A stretch of DNA of 64,000 bases from assembly GCF_013201725.1 (NCBI RefSeq), contig NZ_CP053835.1, positions 1,984,001 to 2,048,000 of the forward strand, in the 5' to 3' direction. The position numbers were made by a program, and so were the translations under genes. The notes beneath the pieces are model-generated. The model saw only the letters and a program-made list of their open reading frames with translations. It searched no databases and had not been told where the DNA came from. The stretch is from Arcobacter defluvii (lineage in GTDB: Bacteria > Campylobacterota > Campylobacteria > Campylobacterales > Arcobacteraceae). This document shows, in pieces, positions 16,869-26,972 of the stretch; position 1 is the first letter of the stretch; the number at the start of each line of letters is the position of its first letter.

Positions 16869-18479
16869 CTACTTGTTTTCTATACTCAAAATAGCCTCTT
16901 CAACTAATAATCTTCCTACTTCAATATGAGCATGTACGAATTTTTTAATATTTAAATCTTTAAGTTGAATTTTTTCATCAATAGACTCAATTTTCAATAA
17001 AATATTTGCATCTTTATGAAAATTTAAAACTGCTTCACAAATTAATCTTTTTCTATGTGTATCACTTACAGTTATAATCACACTTGAAGCTTCATCAACT
17101 TTTAAAGACTCCAAAACAGGAAGTTTATCTAAGTGACCAAAATAAGCCATATAACCAAGTTTTCTTCCAAGTAATACATGTCTTAAATCATCTGAAATAA
17201 TTACAAAAGGAATATTTCTTTCACTTAAATCTCTTGCAATTACTCGTCCTAAAATAGAAAAACCACAAATAACAACATGATTTTTTACTTTAATTGGTGT
17301 AATTTTATCCGATTCATAAAACTCAACTACAAAATATGAAGCTATTTTATATATGTTATTTATAATAAATGGTGTCAGAATCATAGATAACACTGAAACT
17401 AAGATTAAAAAACTTGCTGTTTCATGAGAAAGAATATTATTACTAGAAGCTAATGCAAATATTGCAAATGAAAATTCTCCAACTTGACAAAGTGCTAATG
17501 CTGATTTAACAGCTGTACTTTTATCCGATTTTCTTCTAATTATTACATAAACTACTAAAGCTTTTATCACCATTACTGCAATAAAAATAAGTAAAATTAT
17601 ATGAACATTATATAAAAAATATAATGCATCTATTTTTGTTCCAACACTAAAGAAAAATGTACCTAAAAGTAAATCTTTATAACTTGCTATATCTGATTCT
17701 ACTTTTACACTAAAGTTTGTATCAGAAATAATCATCCCAGCTATAAATGCTCCTAAAGAATATGTAAATCCCATTTCATGTGCTAAAAGAGAAGTTCCAA
17801 TAACGATTGATAAAACTGCTCCTAAAAACAACTCTTCAATTCTACTATTTGAAGCAAATTTTAAAAGCCAAGAGATTAGTTTTTTACCTATTGTAAACAT
17901 AAATAAAATAATAATTACCGCTGATATAAAAGTTTTTGTTAAAACTTCACCAATTGATAAAGTATCATTTGTTAAAAATGTAATAAGTAATAAAATTGGA
18001 ATTACAGCTAAATCTTGAAAAATCAAAATTGCTGTTGATTTTTCTCCATAAGGTGTATGAATATCTTTTGACTGTTTTAAATATGTTAAAACAATCGCAG
18101 TTGAAGATAAAGAAAAAGCTAAAGAGACTATCAAAGAAACTTCGACACTTAATTTAAAAATATAAAAACTAACTAAATAAATCAATATTGCACTAATACT
18201 TACTTGTAAAAAACCATTTAATAAAAGAATTTCTTTCATCTTTTTGATTTTATCAACACTCATTTCAAGTCCAATTGTGAACATCAAAAAAACTATACCA
18301 AACTCAGCAATTAACTCTAAAGAACCAATATCAACGCCATTAAAATTAAATCCATAACTTATTAAAGTACCAGTTAGAATATAACCTATTATATGAGAAA
18401 TTCCAAATCTTTTTAAAATTATATTTAAAATTGTTGCTGTTGAAATAGTCAAAAACAATGTAAATAGTGTCTGTTCCAT
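16869..18479 (-). CDS. CPA2-type monovalent cation:proton antiporter with RCK domain (KefB/KefC-like)
   Basis: 536 residues. Residues 1-380 hold about twelve membrane helices of the Na+/H+ exchanger fold, including FSLSSTAIVLTYLKQ and the helix-break region FIAGMIISDTNFS. Residues 395-536 are a TrkA-N/RCK NAD-binding domain beginning VVICGFSILGRVIARDL, in which the usual GxGxxG is GFSILG. KefB/C proteins couple potassium efflux to proton entry and are gated by the RCK domain. No KefF/KefG ancillary gene is adjacent. Monocistronic. Confidence 0.88.
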   Translation of the reverse strand: MEQTLFTLFLTISTATILNIILKRFGISHIIGYILTGTLISYGFNFNGVDIGSLELIAEFGIVFLMFTIGLEMSVDKIKKMKEILLLNGFLQVSISAILIYLVSFYIFKLSVEVSLIVSLAFSLSSTAIVLTYLKQSKDIHTPYGEKSTAILIFQDLAVIPILLLITFLTNDTLSIGEVLTKTFISAVIIILFMFTIGKKLISWLLKFASNSRIEELFLGAVLSIVIGTSLLAHEMGFTYSLGAFIAGMIISDTNFSVKVESDIASYKDLLLGTFFFSVGTKIDALYFLYNVHIILLIFIAVMVIKALVVYVIIRRKSDKSTAVKSALALCQVGEFSFAIFALASSNNILSHETASFLILVSVLSMILTPFIINNIYKIASYFVVEFYESDKITPIKVKNHVVICGFSILGRVIARDLSERNIPFVIISDDLRHVLLGRKLGYMAYFGHLDKLPVLESLKVDEASSVIITVSDTHRKRLICEAVLNFHKDANILLKIESIDEKIQLKDLNIKKFVHAHIEVGRLLVEEAILSIENK

Positions 18480-18608
18480 CTTCCTCTTTCTATATTTTTG
18501 TATAAAATTATATCTTATTTAAATTGTTTATTTTATATTTGTATGTATAATATTTATTCATTAATTAAATCAATTTTTTTTTGATATAATTGCACCAAAG
18601 GATTTTAT

Positions 18609-18938
18609 ATGAAAAAAACGTTCCAACTAAATGTGGCAAACAAAAATAGAGATAGACAAGTTGAATCTATCAAAAATGAAGTAAGAAAATATATAAAAAG
18701 AGAAAAAAGTAAAAGACCTCCAGAAGGTTTTAATTTTTGGGCTTTTGATTGTAAGTTTGGAAAAACAGAACAAGAAGCTGAAGAGATAAAATTTGTTGAT
18801 GTTACAAAATCTATTGATTTTGCTGCTAATGAAAATTATGATAGTTTTTTTATTGAACTTGTGGCAAGAGCAGATATAAAAAAAATAAAAGAAAAAAATG
18901 AAACAAATAATGAAGAAGAGGAAGAAATAGAAGATTAA
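18609..18938 (+). CDS. DUF6172-family small protein
   Basis: 109 residues. The sequence MKKTFQLNVANKNRDRQVE and the central KRPPEGFNFWAFDCKFG, with an acidic C-terminal run (NNEEEEEIED), match what I recall of DUF6172, a family of unknown function in proteobacteria and Campylobacterota. No signal peptide. AAAGGA lies 6 bp upstream of the start. It is followed directly by a rho-independent terminator. Confidence 0.75.
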   Translation: MKKTFQLNVANKNRDRQVESIKNEVRKYIKREKSKRPPEGFNFWAFDCKFGKTEQEAEEIKFVDVTKSIDFAANENYDSFFIELVARADIKKIKEKNETNNEEEEEIED

Positions 18939-18956
18939 CATTCTTCTATCTTTTTT
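18927..18956 (+). terminator. Rho-independent terminator after DUF6172 gene
   Basis: ATAGAAGA (18927-18934) pairs with TCTTCTAT (18942-18949) around a 7-base loop, followed by C and six T. The stem begins inside the last codons of the gene. Confidence 0.7.
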
Positions 18957-19089
18957 AATTAAGAAGAATTACTTACTAAATAAAATGAAAATCAGAAAAA
19001 ACTTAATATTATTGAAAATAGCAATTTTTGGATTGTTAAATATTTTTAATTAAGTTATTGTTTTAAAAATAAAAGAAATAGGAGAGAAG

Positions 19090-20352
19090 ATGAGTTTTGT
19101 ATCAAGCGCAAATCTAAAAGAAGCAGATAATGAAGTATTTTCAATAATAGAAAATGAATTAAAAAGACAAACAAATCATTTAGAAATGATTGCTAGTGAA
19201 AACTTCACTAGTCCTGCTGTTATGCAAGCTATGGGTTCTGTTTTTACTAACAAATATGCTGAGGGTTATCCTTATAAAAGATATTATGGTGGTTGTGAGT
19301 TTGCTGATGCTGTTGAGCAATTAGCAATTGATAGAGCTTGTAAAATCTTTGGTTGTACTTATGCTAATGTTCAACCTCATTCAGGAAGCCAAGCTAATGG
19401 TGCTGTTTATGCTGCATTATTAAGTGCTGGTGATAAAATCTTAGGTATGGATTTATCTCATGGTGGACATTTAACTCATGGTTCTAAACCTTCATTCTCT
19501 GGTAAAAACTATTCTGCTTTTTATTATGGTGTTGAATTAGATGGTAGAATCAATTATGACAAAGTTATGGAAATTGCAAAAATTTGTCAACCAAAAATCA
19601 TTGTATGTGGTGCTTCTGCTTACGCAAGAGAAATTGACTTTAAAAAATTTAGAGAAATAGCTGATGCTGTTGGTGCTATTTTATTTGCTGATATTGCTCA
19701 CATTGCAGGACTTGTTGCTGCTGGTGAACACATGAGTCCATTTCCTTATGCTGATGTTGTTACAACTACTACTCACAAGACTTTAAGAGGTCCAAGAGGT
19801 GGTATGATTATGACAAATGATGAAGATATTGCTAAAAAAATAAATAGTGCTATTTTCCCAGGATTACAAGGTGGACCATTAGTTCATGTAATTGCTGCCA
19901 AAGCTGTTGCATTTAAAGAGATTTTAGATCCATCATGGAAAGATTATGCAAAACAAGTAAAAGCAAATGCAAAAGTATTAGCAGAAGTTCTTACAAAAAG
20001 AGGATATGATATTGTTTCAGGTGGAACAGATAATCACTTAATTTTAGTAAGTTTTTTAAATAAACCATTCAGTGGAAAAGATGCAGATGCAGCTTTAGGA
20101 AATGCAGGGATTACTGTAAATAAAAATACAGTTCCAGGTGAGACAAGAAGTCCATTTGTAACATCAGGGATTAGAATAGGAAGTCCAGCATTAACTGCAC
20201 GTGGGATGAAAGAAAAAGAGTTTGAAATTATTGCAAACAAAATTTGCGATGTATTAGATAACATTGAAGATTCAGCATTACATGCTAAAATCAGCAAAGA
20301 GTTAGAAGAATTAGCTTCTGGTTTTGTGATTTACAATCAATCGACTTTCTAG
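19090..20352 (+). CDS. glyA: Serine hydroxymethyltransferase
   Basis: 420 residues, full length for bacterial SHMT. It converts serine plus tetrahydrofolate to glycine plus 5,10-methylene-THF. The PLP lysine lies in [16 protein letters not shown], and [27 protein letters not shown] and [14 protein letters not shown] are the usual cofactor and substrate signatures. A strong GGAGAG site precedes the ATG. It is followed 22 bp later by the Ada-like gene. A second, clearly paralogous glyA lies at 38003-39238. Confidence 0.95.
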   Translation: MSFVSSANLKEADNEVFSIIENELKRQTNHLEMIASENFTSPAVMQAMGSVFTNKYAEGYPYKRYYGGCEFADAVEQLAIDRACKIFGCTYANVQPHSGSQANGAVYAALLSAGDKILGMDLSHGGHLTHGSKPSFSGKNYSAFYYGVELDGRINYDKVMEIAKICQPKIIVCGASAYAREIDFKKFREIADAVGAILFADIAHIAGLVAAGEHMSPFPYADVVTTTTHKTLRGPRGGMIMTNDEDIAKKINSAIFPGLQGGPLVHVIAAKAVAFKEILDPSWKDYAKQVKANAKVLAEVLTKRGYDIVSGGTDNHLILVSFLNKPFSGKDADAALGNAGITVNKNTVPGETRSPFVTSGIRIGSPALTARGMKEKEFEIIANKICDVLDNIEDSALHAKISKELEELASGFVIYNQSTF

Positions 20353-20374
20353 GATTTTATAAATTGGAGTATTA

Positions 20375-21202
20375 ATGCCTACTTTAGATACTACTTATAA
20401 ACAAATTGAAAAGGCAATAAAATATATTGATGAAAACTTCAAGGAACATCCAAGTGTTGAGGAAGTTGCCAAAAATATAGGTATGAGTAAATTTCATTTT
20501 ATAAGAGTTTTCAAAGAGTATGTGGGTGTTACTCCAAAACAATTTTTACATTGCGTAACGCTAAATTATGCAAAAGAGCACATAAAAGAGTCCAAATCCA
20601 TACTAGATAGTAGTTTGGATATTGGACTATCTAGTACAAGCAGACTTCACGAACTTTTTGTAAACTTGATTGGAGTTACTCCCAAAGAATGGAAAGAAAA
20701 AGGTAAAGATGTACAAATCACTTATGGTTTTGGACAAACTCCTTTTGGTGAAGCTTTGATTGGATTTACAGATAAAGGAATCTGCTATTTAGGTTTTATT
20801 GATGAAAATAAAACTGAAATTTTTAATCGTTTTAATGAACTTTGGGAAAATGCAAATTTAGTTCACGATGAAACTGCTGCAAATGAATACTTAGAAAATA
20901 TCTTCATAAAAAATAAAAAATATAACCTTTTTGTAAAAGGAACAAATCTTCAAATAAACGTTTGGAAAGCCTTATTAAATCTACCAAATGGAATAGTTGC
21001 AACATATCAAGATATTGCTAATTATCTAGATAAACCAAAGGCTGTAAGAGCGATTGCAAGTGCTATTGGAAGAAATCATATTGGTTATTTGATTCCTTGC
21101 CACAGAGTTATCGCTAAAAGTGGAGCTATGAGTGGATATAGATGGGGAATTGAACGAAAAAAAATCCTAATCGCTTACGAATCTGTAAAAGAAAATAGTT
21201 AA
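20375..21202 (+). CDS. Ada-like AraC regulator fused to O6-alkylguanine-DNA methyltransferase
   Basis: 275 residues. Residues 8-105 are an AraC-type double helix-turn-helix (ATG-proximal KYIDENFKEHPSVEEVAKNIG, then SSTSRLHELF). Residues 110-270 are the methyltransferase domain with the acceptor cysteine in LIPCHRVIAKSG and the helix-turn-helix VATYQDIANYL before it. The N-terminal zinc domain of E. coli Ada, which repairs methylphosphotriesters, is absent, as in the short Ada forms of several bacteria. It repairs O6-methylguanine and may regulate its own expression. It lies 22 bp downstream of glyA and is probably co-transcribed. Confidence 0.88.
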   Translation: MPTLDTTYKQIEKAIKYIDENFKEHPSVEEVAKNIGMSKFHFIRVFKEYVGVTPKQFLHCVTLNYAKEHIKESKSILDSSLDIGLSSTSRLHELFVNLIGVTPKEWKEKGKDVQITYGFGQTPFGEALIGFTDKGICYLGFIDENKTEIFNRFNELWENANLVHDETAANEYLENIFIKNKKYNLFVKGTNLQINVWKALLNLPNGIVATYQDIANYLDKPKAVRAIASAIGRNHIGYLIPCHRVIAKSGAMSGYRWGIERKKILIAYESVKENS

Positions 21203-21507
21203 AAAATTGTCTTATTTTTTAATTTAAACTATTTTTCCTAATTTGAGTTATTGTTTTACCCTATTTCATAATTATCTGTTGAAATTTCTCTTCAATTAAA
21301 TATTTTTGAAAAAAATTCAGTAATTCCTTTTCATAATTCTTCTTTTTGTTATTTTGTTACTTACCATCTTCATACATCATTTTTATATTTATTCACTGGT
21401 AGTGATAAATTAGTTAAATATAAAATAATAAAGTTGAATATAAAATAATCTGTATTTAAATTATTTTTGTGTACCATAAGCCCATTTCTATAAAAAGGGA
21501 TAGAAGA
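21203..21507. other. 305-bp intergenic region upstream of the effector-lipoprotein locus
   Basis: No gene was found. It is extremely AT-rich. The only structure seen is the near-perfect direct repeat at 21413-21450, which contains candidate -10 boxes. This is the boundary between ordinary chromosomal genes and the accessory array. Confidence 0.6.
21413..21450 (+). repeat. Tandem 18-bp direct repeat with candidate promoter
   Basis: GTTAAATATAAAATAATA (21413-21430) and GTTGAATATAAAATAATC (21433-21450) agree at 16 of 18 positions, 20 bp apart start to start. Each copy contains a TATAAA that could serve as a -10 box. The second (21439-21444) would start transcription near 21451, 57 bp before the effector ATG. 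The repeat could bind a regulator on one face of the helix. Confidence 0.4.
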
Positions 21508-24500
21508 ATGGGAAATGAATATAATGTAATAGAAGAAGGCGTAATAACTTGTGCTTGTGGAGGAAATGTAACTCTAATTTCAACTGCATCAAACTTAAAA
21601 ATAGCAGGTAAAAAACCTTTATACCTAAAAGATATGCTAGGAGCATCTGTTTCTTGTCCAAGAAGTAAAAATCCTTGTACAAAAGTAGTGAGTATCTCAA
21701 CAGCAGGAACAGAAGTGAATGTATCAGCATCGGATTTAACATATCTTCTAAGAACAGATGGATTTAAAACAGATAAAGGAAGAGCTGTAATTTTGAAAGA
21801 TCCTGGACAAGAAACTTCAAAAATATTATCTATTCCAACTGAAGAAAATTTAGATGTTACTGAAGTGCAAAAAGTTTTAAAAGAAGAGAAAAATAGGATT
21901 GAAGAAGAAATAGAAACAAAATATAAACTTTATCTTTTAAGAAAATCTGAAAAAATATATAAACCAATACGTCCTTCAAGAGCTTTCAGAAAAACAAATG
22001 AGACATATGAAATAAATAAAAAAGAAACAAAATTTAATAATATTTATTCTCATACTTTAGCTTTTGTATATTTAGTAAAAAATAATGAATATCTAGAGTA
22101 CAAAATTTGTAGTAATGGAGGAATAAATGCTGAAAGAGTAAAAGATATATATTATCATGATACAAAAAATGAAGTTTTAAGAAGATTTATTCCTTTAGAA
22201 GAGGATACAAGCTATCAAGTTTATTATAGTAACTTCCAATTAAAAAGTTTAACGGATATACAAAAACTTCCAGAGCTTAAAATAAATCCAAAAACATTAG
22301 ATAAAAAAAGTGGAATCTATATAAAAGATATAGATAGTATAGATAAAAATGAAATTGAACAAAAACTTATAGATGCACAAAAAACCCAAAATGGAGAAAA
22401 AAATTCAAATATCATAGTAGGTTTTTTAGAAGATATTATAGGAGAAATAGAAGATTTATATGAAAAATATTATACAAACTATAAACTTGCTTTCACCCAT
22501 AATAAAGCTATTTTTGATGGTATAAAAAAGAAAAACTCATATGCCTATACTATTGCAAATTTAGTAGATTATTTTTATGTTTCCTCTTATGAAAATAAAG
22601 AATATAGAGATAATCTCTTTATTCTAAAAAATTGCTATAGTAAATTTATAGAGATGATTTTTTTTGAGAAAAAGCTTTATAATTATGTACTTGATTTAAA
22701 AGATATAGAAAATATAGTTCATAAAGATACCCATAAAAAAGCTTTTGCTTTTTATAAAATATTGGAAAACTATAAAAAAGACTTTTTCTCTTTTAAATAT
22801 CTTTTCCCTTTTAAAAGAGATACTGTTGGCAACTCAGCATTTAGATATACAAATAATTATATTTATAGTATTCCTTATATGAAAAATAGATCAACAAACA
22901 GTTACTTTATAAAGTATGAAAATCTTTTTTATCATATTGATCAAAATCGGAAAACAAAATCCTTGATGAAATTTACAGGAAATGATGATTATACCTTAGT
23001 AAAAAAGGATGCTGAACAAGTTTTGGCTCATATAGTTTTTTGTTTGTTCTTTCTAGATGATTTTGAAGAAGATATAAAAAATCTTATAGATTATTCAAAT
23101 CTAGTAAAAATAAGAAATGAGTTTTTGATAGCTTATAGAAAAATAGTTCCATTACCAAATATAGGACAAAATACTAGTTCTAATGTAAAACATTTAATAG
23201 AAGAACAAGAGTTTTATAATCTGACTGTTTTAAAACAAAATAATGAATCAAAAAAAAACAATAAAAGTTTTTTAGGAGTATTAAAAAAAACTGATAATCA
23301 CTTTTTAGAAGATTATAAACAAATAGATAATCATCATATTATGAAATCTTTTGATTATGATTATAAAGTAGGTTTTAAAAGCAATCTGCTTTATATACCA
23401 AAAAATATTCAGTATTATCAAGAAAAAGAAATTACTTCTCCTAAAAGTATATTAAGAACTATTAAAACAAAGTTTTCTGAAAGAAGTCTAAAAAAGTTAC
23501 TTATAGAATATCAAAGTTGCAATATAGATAGATTTGAATATGTAGTAGGAAGTATGAATATTATCTATTCTCTTTGCTCAACAAAAATTGCTTTAGATGA
23601 AGAAGTAGCAGTAAATGGAATATTTGCTAGTGAAGATATTGAATATCTTTTAAATTTTACTGATGATATAGTAGAAAAAAAGATAAAATTAGAAGATTCA
23701 AAAAAAGAATTACTTTTAAAATATCAAATTTCAGAATATTTTGATGAATATCTTATCAAACAACTTTTAAATGAACTACTTTTCTTAAAATCAAATGAAA
23801 CTGCTAAAACTAAAGCTCAAACCTTTTTTAATAGATATCAAAATCTAGCAAAAAAAACTATGAGTGAAGAAAATGAAAAGATAGAGCCTTTAGATTTAGA
23901 TAAAGATATTAAGAAATTAGAAAAAGAGTTTTATTCAAGCTTAAAATTTATCTCAGGAGTAACAGACCAGATTGATAAAAGTTTAGATAAATTTTTGGAA
24001 GAATATAAAGATAAAGAACTTTTACCTGAAATAGGGATATCCAAATCAAGAGCCTTACAATTAGGATTAGCCTTTAAAGGCTACTCTGCTATGTTAGCAA
24101 TAGCTTCAATAAAAGAGTATATCTACGATAATAAAAATAAAGATATAAAATCAACAATAGGCTTTGTAAATGATTTTGCGGGACTAAATAGTGCTTTAGT
24201 AGGAATAATGCAAAATAAAGAGTTTGGAAACATGGCACAAGCTTTTTTAAATAAAATGAATAAAAAATTAGGTGGAAAAGAGCTAATAAAAATAAACCTT
24301 GCTAATAATGAATTTCTAGCAGGATCAGGAAAAGCTCTCGCAAAAGTATCTGCATATACAGTAATAATTATCTCTGTACTTGATGCAATGAAATATAAAA
24401 AGAATGAAGATTATGATGCTTTTGCTGCAACAGTTGGAATGATTACTTTAAATATTGTAGCTCTTTTTGTAACAAGCGGAACACCTTTGGTTGTATTTGT

Positions 24501-25260
24501 ATCGTTAAGTTCTATTGTATATGCAATAGTTATGTTAAAAGTTATAGATAGTGCTTTTGAAAGCTATCTAAAAAGATCTTTATTTTATAAAGATGATATT
24601 TATCTAAAAAGTAAAGATAAAACAATAAAAGGTTTTTCCGCAAAATATCTTTTAGAAACAACAAATAAAAAAGAAAAATTAAAAACTATAAATAGTGAAG
24701 GTTTTACAAGTGCTAAAAAGATAATGGATTTTATAGGAGAAAACTATAAAACAAATGAGTTATATTTTGATACAGCTTTAAATAATGAACTAAGTTTTTT
24801 AAAATCTTCTTTATATGGATATAAGTTGGAAAAAACAGAGCTTAAAACAGAACAAAGAATAAGAAATATACAAGGAGTGGAGATAAGCTTTAGAAGTTAT
24901 GAGGGGATTAAGATACCGAGTATTATTGTAACTGACGATGAGTTTAAATTATATTTCTCACCCTATGGAGATGAATATATTCAATTTATTGGTGACTTAA
25001 TCAAAGAAGAAGATAGCTATCTTTTTAATATATTCCCTAAAGATACCCCTTATTATAATGTAAGAACTTTAGTCAATAACCTTAAAAATGCGAACCATAC
25101 CTCATATATCATAATAAAATCCTCTTTAATAGATTTTAAATATAAGGTAGAATTAATAGATACAAATAAACCATCACTAAATTGTGATATAACAATATAT
25201 TTTTTGGAACAAATAAGTTTTGAACCAAATGATGAACAACTAATCAAAGGAGCACAATAA
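21508..25260 (+). CDS. Large PAAR-like (DUF4280-type) putative antibacterial effector with pore-forming-like helices
   Basis: 1250 residues from the ATG at 21508, preceded by AAGGGA at 7 bp (an in-frame GTG at 21469 has no such site). Residues 1-100 look like a PAAR-like/DUF4280 domain with cysteines in ITCACGG and VSCPRSKNPC. Such domains tip type VI secretion or related contractile needles. Residues about 150-930 are not recognised; one stretch (SHTLAFVYLVKNNEYLEY) vaguely recalls VasX-like effectors. Hydrophobic helices lie at about 948-963, 975-991 and 995-1014, like a colicin hairpin. The tail (from residue 1043, FSAKYLLE) recurs as free-standing genes at 30190 and 33328. Its stop shares one base with the ATG of the first lipoprotein gene. 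Function as a toxin is inference, and no secretion genes are in the window. Confidence 0.7.
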   Translation: MGNEYNVIEEGVITCACGGNVTLISTASNLKIAGKKPLYLKDMLGASVSCPRSKNPCTKVVSISTAGTEVNVSASDLTYLLRTDGFKTDKGRAVILKDPGQETSKILSIPTEENLDVTEVQKVLKEEKNRIEEEIETKYKLYLLRKSEKIYKPIRPSRAFRKTNETYEINKKETKFNNIYSHTLAFVYLVKNNEYLEYKICSNGGINAERVKDIYYHDTKNEVLRRFIPLEEDTSYQVYYSNFQLKSLTDIQKLPELKINPKTLDKKSGIYIKDIDSIDKNEIEQKLIDAQKTQNGEKNSNIIVGFLEDIIGEIEDLYEKYYTNYKLAFTHNKAIFDGIKKKNSYAYTIANLVDYFYVSSYENKEYRDNLFILKNCYSKFIEMIFFEKKLYNYVLDLKDIENIVHKDTHKKAFAFYKILENYKKDFFSFKYLFPFKRDTVGNSAFRYTNNYIYSIPYMKNRSTNSYFIKYENLFYHIDQNRKTKSLMKFTGNDDYTLVKKDAEQVLAHIVFCLFFLDDFEEDIKNLIDYSNLVKIRNEFLIAYRKIVPLPNIGQNTSSNVKHLIEEQEFYNLTVLKQNNESKKNNKSFLGVLKKTDNHFLEDYKQIDNHHIMKSFDYDYKVGFKSNLLYIPKNIQYYQEKEITSPKSILRTIKTKFSERSLKKLLIEYQSCNIDRFEYVVGSMNIIYSLCSTKIALDEEVAVNGIFASEDIEYLLNFTDDIVEKKIKLEDSKKELLLKYQISEYFDEYLIKQLLNELLFLKSNETAKTKAQTFFNRYQNLAKKTMSEENEKIEPLDLDKDIKKLEKEFYSSLKFISGVTDQIDKSLDKFLEEYKDKELLPEIGISKSRALQLGLAFKGYSAMLAIASIKEYIYDNKNKDIKSTIGFVNDFAGLNSALVGIMQNKEFGNMAQAFLNKMNKKLGGKELIKINLANNEFLAGSGKALAKVSAYTVIIISVLDAMKYKKNEDYDAFAATVGMITLNIVALFVTSGTPLVVFVSLSSIVYAIVMLKVIDSAFESYLKRSLFYKDDIYLKSKDKTIKGFSAKYLLETTNKKEKLKTINSEGFTSAKKIMDFIGENYKTNELYFDTALNNELSFLKSSLYGYKLEKTELKTEQRIRNIQGVEISFRSYEGIKIPSIIVTDDEFKLYFSPYGDEYIQFIGDLIKEEDSYLFNIFPKDTPYYNVRTLVNNLKNANHTSYIIIKSSLIDFKYKVELIDTNKPSLNCDITIYFLEQISFEPNDEQLIKGAQ

Positions 25261-26087
25261 TGATACAAAAATTCTTTAAACTTACTTTATTGCTATTACT
25301 AACTCTTAGCTTTTCTGCTTGTGAGGACAAATCTTCAAACAGTCAAGCAGAGAAAAAAGAAGAACAAGTTAAATTTACCCCTAAATTACCTATTCCAAGT
25401 GGTTCACAAGAGATAAGAGATGCAAAATTAAATATAGTTTCATTATGGTATGACGCAAAAAATGACCCAATCCCAGCGATGAAAATAGGATATGCCTATT
25501 CAGAAAAGTTACATGATTATGAAAAAGCTTTAGAATGGTACAAATATGCTGATTCAATGATTCCTTTAGGTGAAAACTCTTATTTTGCTTGTTATGCTTT
25601 ACAACAACTAAAAAAATATGATGAAGCTATATCTTGGTGTCAAAAAGCTATTGATTTAAAATGGAATGAAGCTTTATATCAATTAGGAACTGTTTATTAT
25701 AAAAAAAATGATTTTGATAATGCTTTAAAATGGTTTACTAAAGCATATGAAAAAGGAGAAAAAATTGCAGTAACTAGTATTGGACTTAGCAATACAAAAC
25801 TTGGTAATATTCTAGAAGCTGAAAAATGGTACAAAAAAGGAGTTGAAGAAAGTAATGTAGACTCTTATCATAATATTGGAAGATTCTATTTCCATACAAT
25901 GAAAGATAATCTAAAAGCGAGTGCTTATTCTATTGCATTAATAGATACAAAATATACTAAAAAATCTGTTTTAAGAGTTTTACAAGATGAATGGAAAATC
26001 CCAAATGATATTATTCAGAAAGGTTATGAACTTCAACTATCATCAGATGAATTTCCTATTAAATTCAAAGGTGATTTAGGATTATGA
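25260..26087 (+). CDS. Repeat lipoprotein 1, putative immunity protein of the full-length effector
   Basis: 275 residues. Signal peptide with lipobox SFSAC, then a variable linker (to about residue 65), the conserved motif DPIPA-x-x-IGYAY, and four or five TPR/Sel1-like helical repeats (for example YEKALEWYKYAD, YDEAISWCQKAI, EAEKWYKKGV). It should be a periplasmic lipid-anchored protein. This family of thirteen copies fills the locus. Copy 1 starts MIQKFFKL rather than MIKGIIKVI, as do the copies directly behind the two orphan tails, and shares one base with the effector stop. That position suggests it is the cognate immunity protein (inference). Its C-terminal three-quarters recur nearly unchanged in copy 11. 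Confidence 0.75.
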   Translation: MIQKFFKLTLLLLLTLSFSACEDKSSNSQAEKKEEQVKFTPKLPIPSGSQEIRDAKLNIVSLWYDAKNDPIPAMKIGYAYSEKLHDYEKALEWYKYADSMIPLGENSYFACYALQQLKKYDEAISWCQKAIDLKWNEALYQLGTVYYKKNDFDNALKWFTKAYEKGEKIAVTSIGLSNTKLGNILEAEKWYKKGVEESNVDSYHNIGRFYFHTMKDNLKASAYSIALIDTKYTKKSVLRVLQDEWKIPNDIIQKGYELQLSSDEFPIKFKGDLGL

Positions 26088-26972
26088 TAAAAGGCATAAT
26101 AAAAGTAATTTTATTACTATTACTAACTCTTACCTTTAGTGCTTGCGAAGAAAAATCTTCACAAGAAAGCAAAACCCAAGAAATAGTCTATATAGCAACT
26201 TTGTCTATGCCAGAATGGGATAAAATAGCAAAGAGTAAACTTGATGGTTACACTGCAAATTGGCACGACGCAAAACATGACCCAATCCCAGCAACCCAAA
26301 TAGGTTATGCTTATGCAAATAAATTACAAGATTATGAAAAAGCTTTAGAGTGGTTTGAATACTCAAACTCAATGAAACCAACAGCAGATAATTCTGCTTA
26401 TGCGTGTTATGTGCTTCAAGAAATGAAACAATATGATAAAGCTATCAAATGGTGTAATGACTCAATCATTCAAGAAAGCAATAAAGAAGCATTGTTTATG
26501 CTTGGGACTGTATATTATGATGTTGAACAATATAATAAAGCAATAGAATATTATAAATTATCTGCAAATAAAGGTTTTACAGATGCTTTAACAAATATAG
26601 GATATATCTATGAAGAAAAATTAAAAGATTATAAAGAAGCTGAACAATGGTACTTAAAAGCAGTAAAAGAAAAAAGCTATAAAGGATTTCATGGATTATC
26701 TTATCTATATTATTCAAAATTAAATGATAATGTAAAATCAAGTGCATATGCTATAGCTTTAATAGGAACAAAATATTCTCAACGTTCAGTTTTAAAGATA
26801 CTTCAAAAAGAAAGAAAAATCCCAAATGATATTATTCAGAAAGGTTATGAACTTCAACTATCATCAGATGAATTTCCTATTAAATTCAAAGGTGATTTAG
26901 AATTATGATAAAAGGCATAATAAAAGTAATTTTATTACTATTACTAACTCTTACCTTTAGTGCTTGCGAAGA
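25452..26972 (+). repeat. Segmental duplication A, first copy (partner 34993-36513)
   Basis: About 1521 bp covering most of lipoprotein 1, all of lipoprotein 2 and the first codons of lipoprotein 3 recur at a constant offset of 9541 bp. I saw two mismatches (26845 T versus A, 26901 A versus G). Identity breaks off at both ends inside coding sequence, creating chimeric genes. Confidence 0.85.
26084..26908 (+). CDS. Repeat lipoprotein 2
   Basis: 274 residues, lipobox TFSAC, ATGA overlap with copy 1. The linker contains MPEWDKIAKSKLDGYTANWHD. The repeat region is middle type 2 (YYDVEQYNKAIEYYKLSANKGF), shared with copies 5, 7 and 12. It differs from copy 12 by one residue only (GDLEL versus GDLGL at the end), so the two are recent duplicates. 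Confidence 0.75.
   Translation: MIKGIIKVILLLLLTLTFSACEEKSSQESKTQEIVYIATLSMPEWDKIAKSKLDGYTANWHDAKHDPIPATQIGYAYANKLQDYEKALEWFEYSNSMKPTADNSAYACYVLQEMKQYDKAIKWCNDSIIQESNKEALFMLGTVYYDVEQYNKAIEYYKLSANKGFTDALTNIGYIYEEKLKDYKEAEQWYLKAVKEKSYKGFHGLSYLYYSKLNDNVKSSAYAIALIGTKYSQRSVLKILQKERKIPNDIIQKGYELQLSSDEFPIKFKGDLEL

Noticed and set aside
21469-21507. GTG start for the large effector
   Set aside because: No ribosome binding site precedes it, while the ATG at 21508 has AAGGGA at proper spacing and begins the PAAR-like domain.
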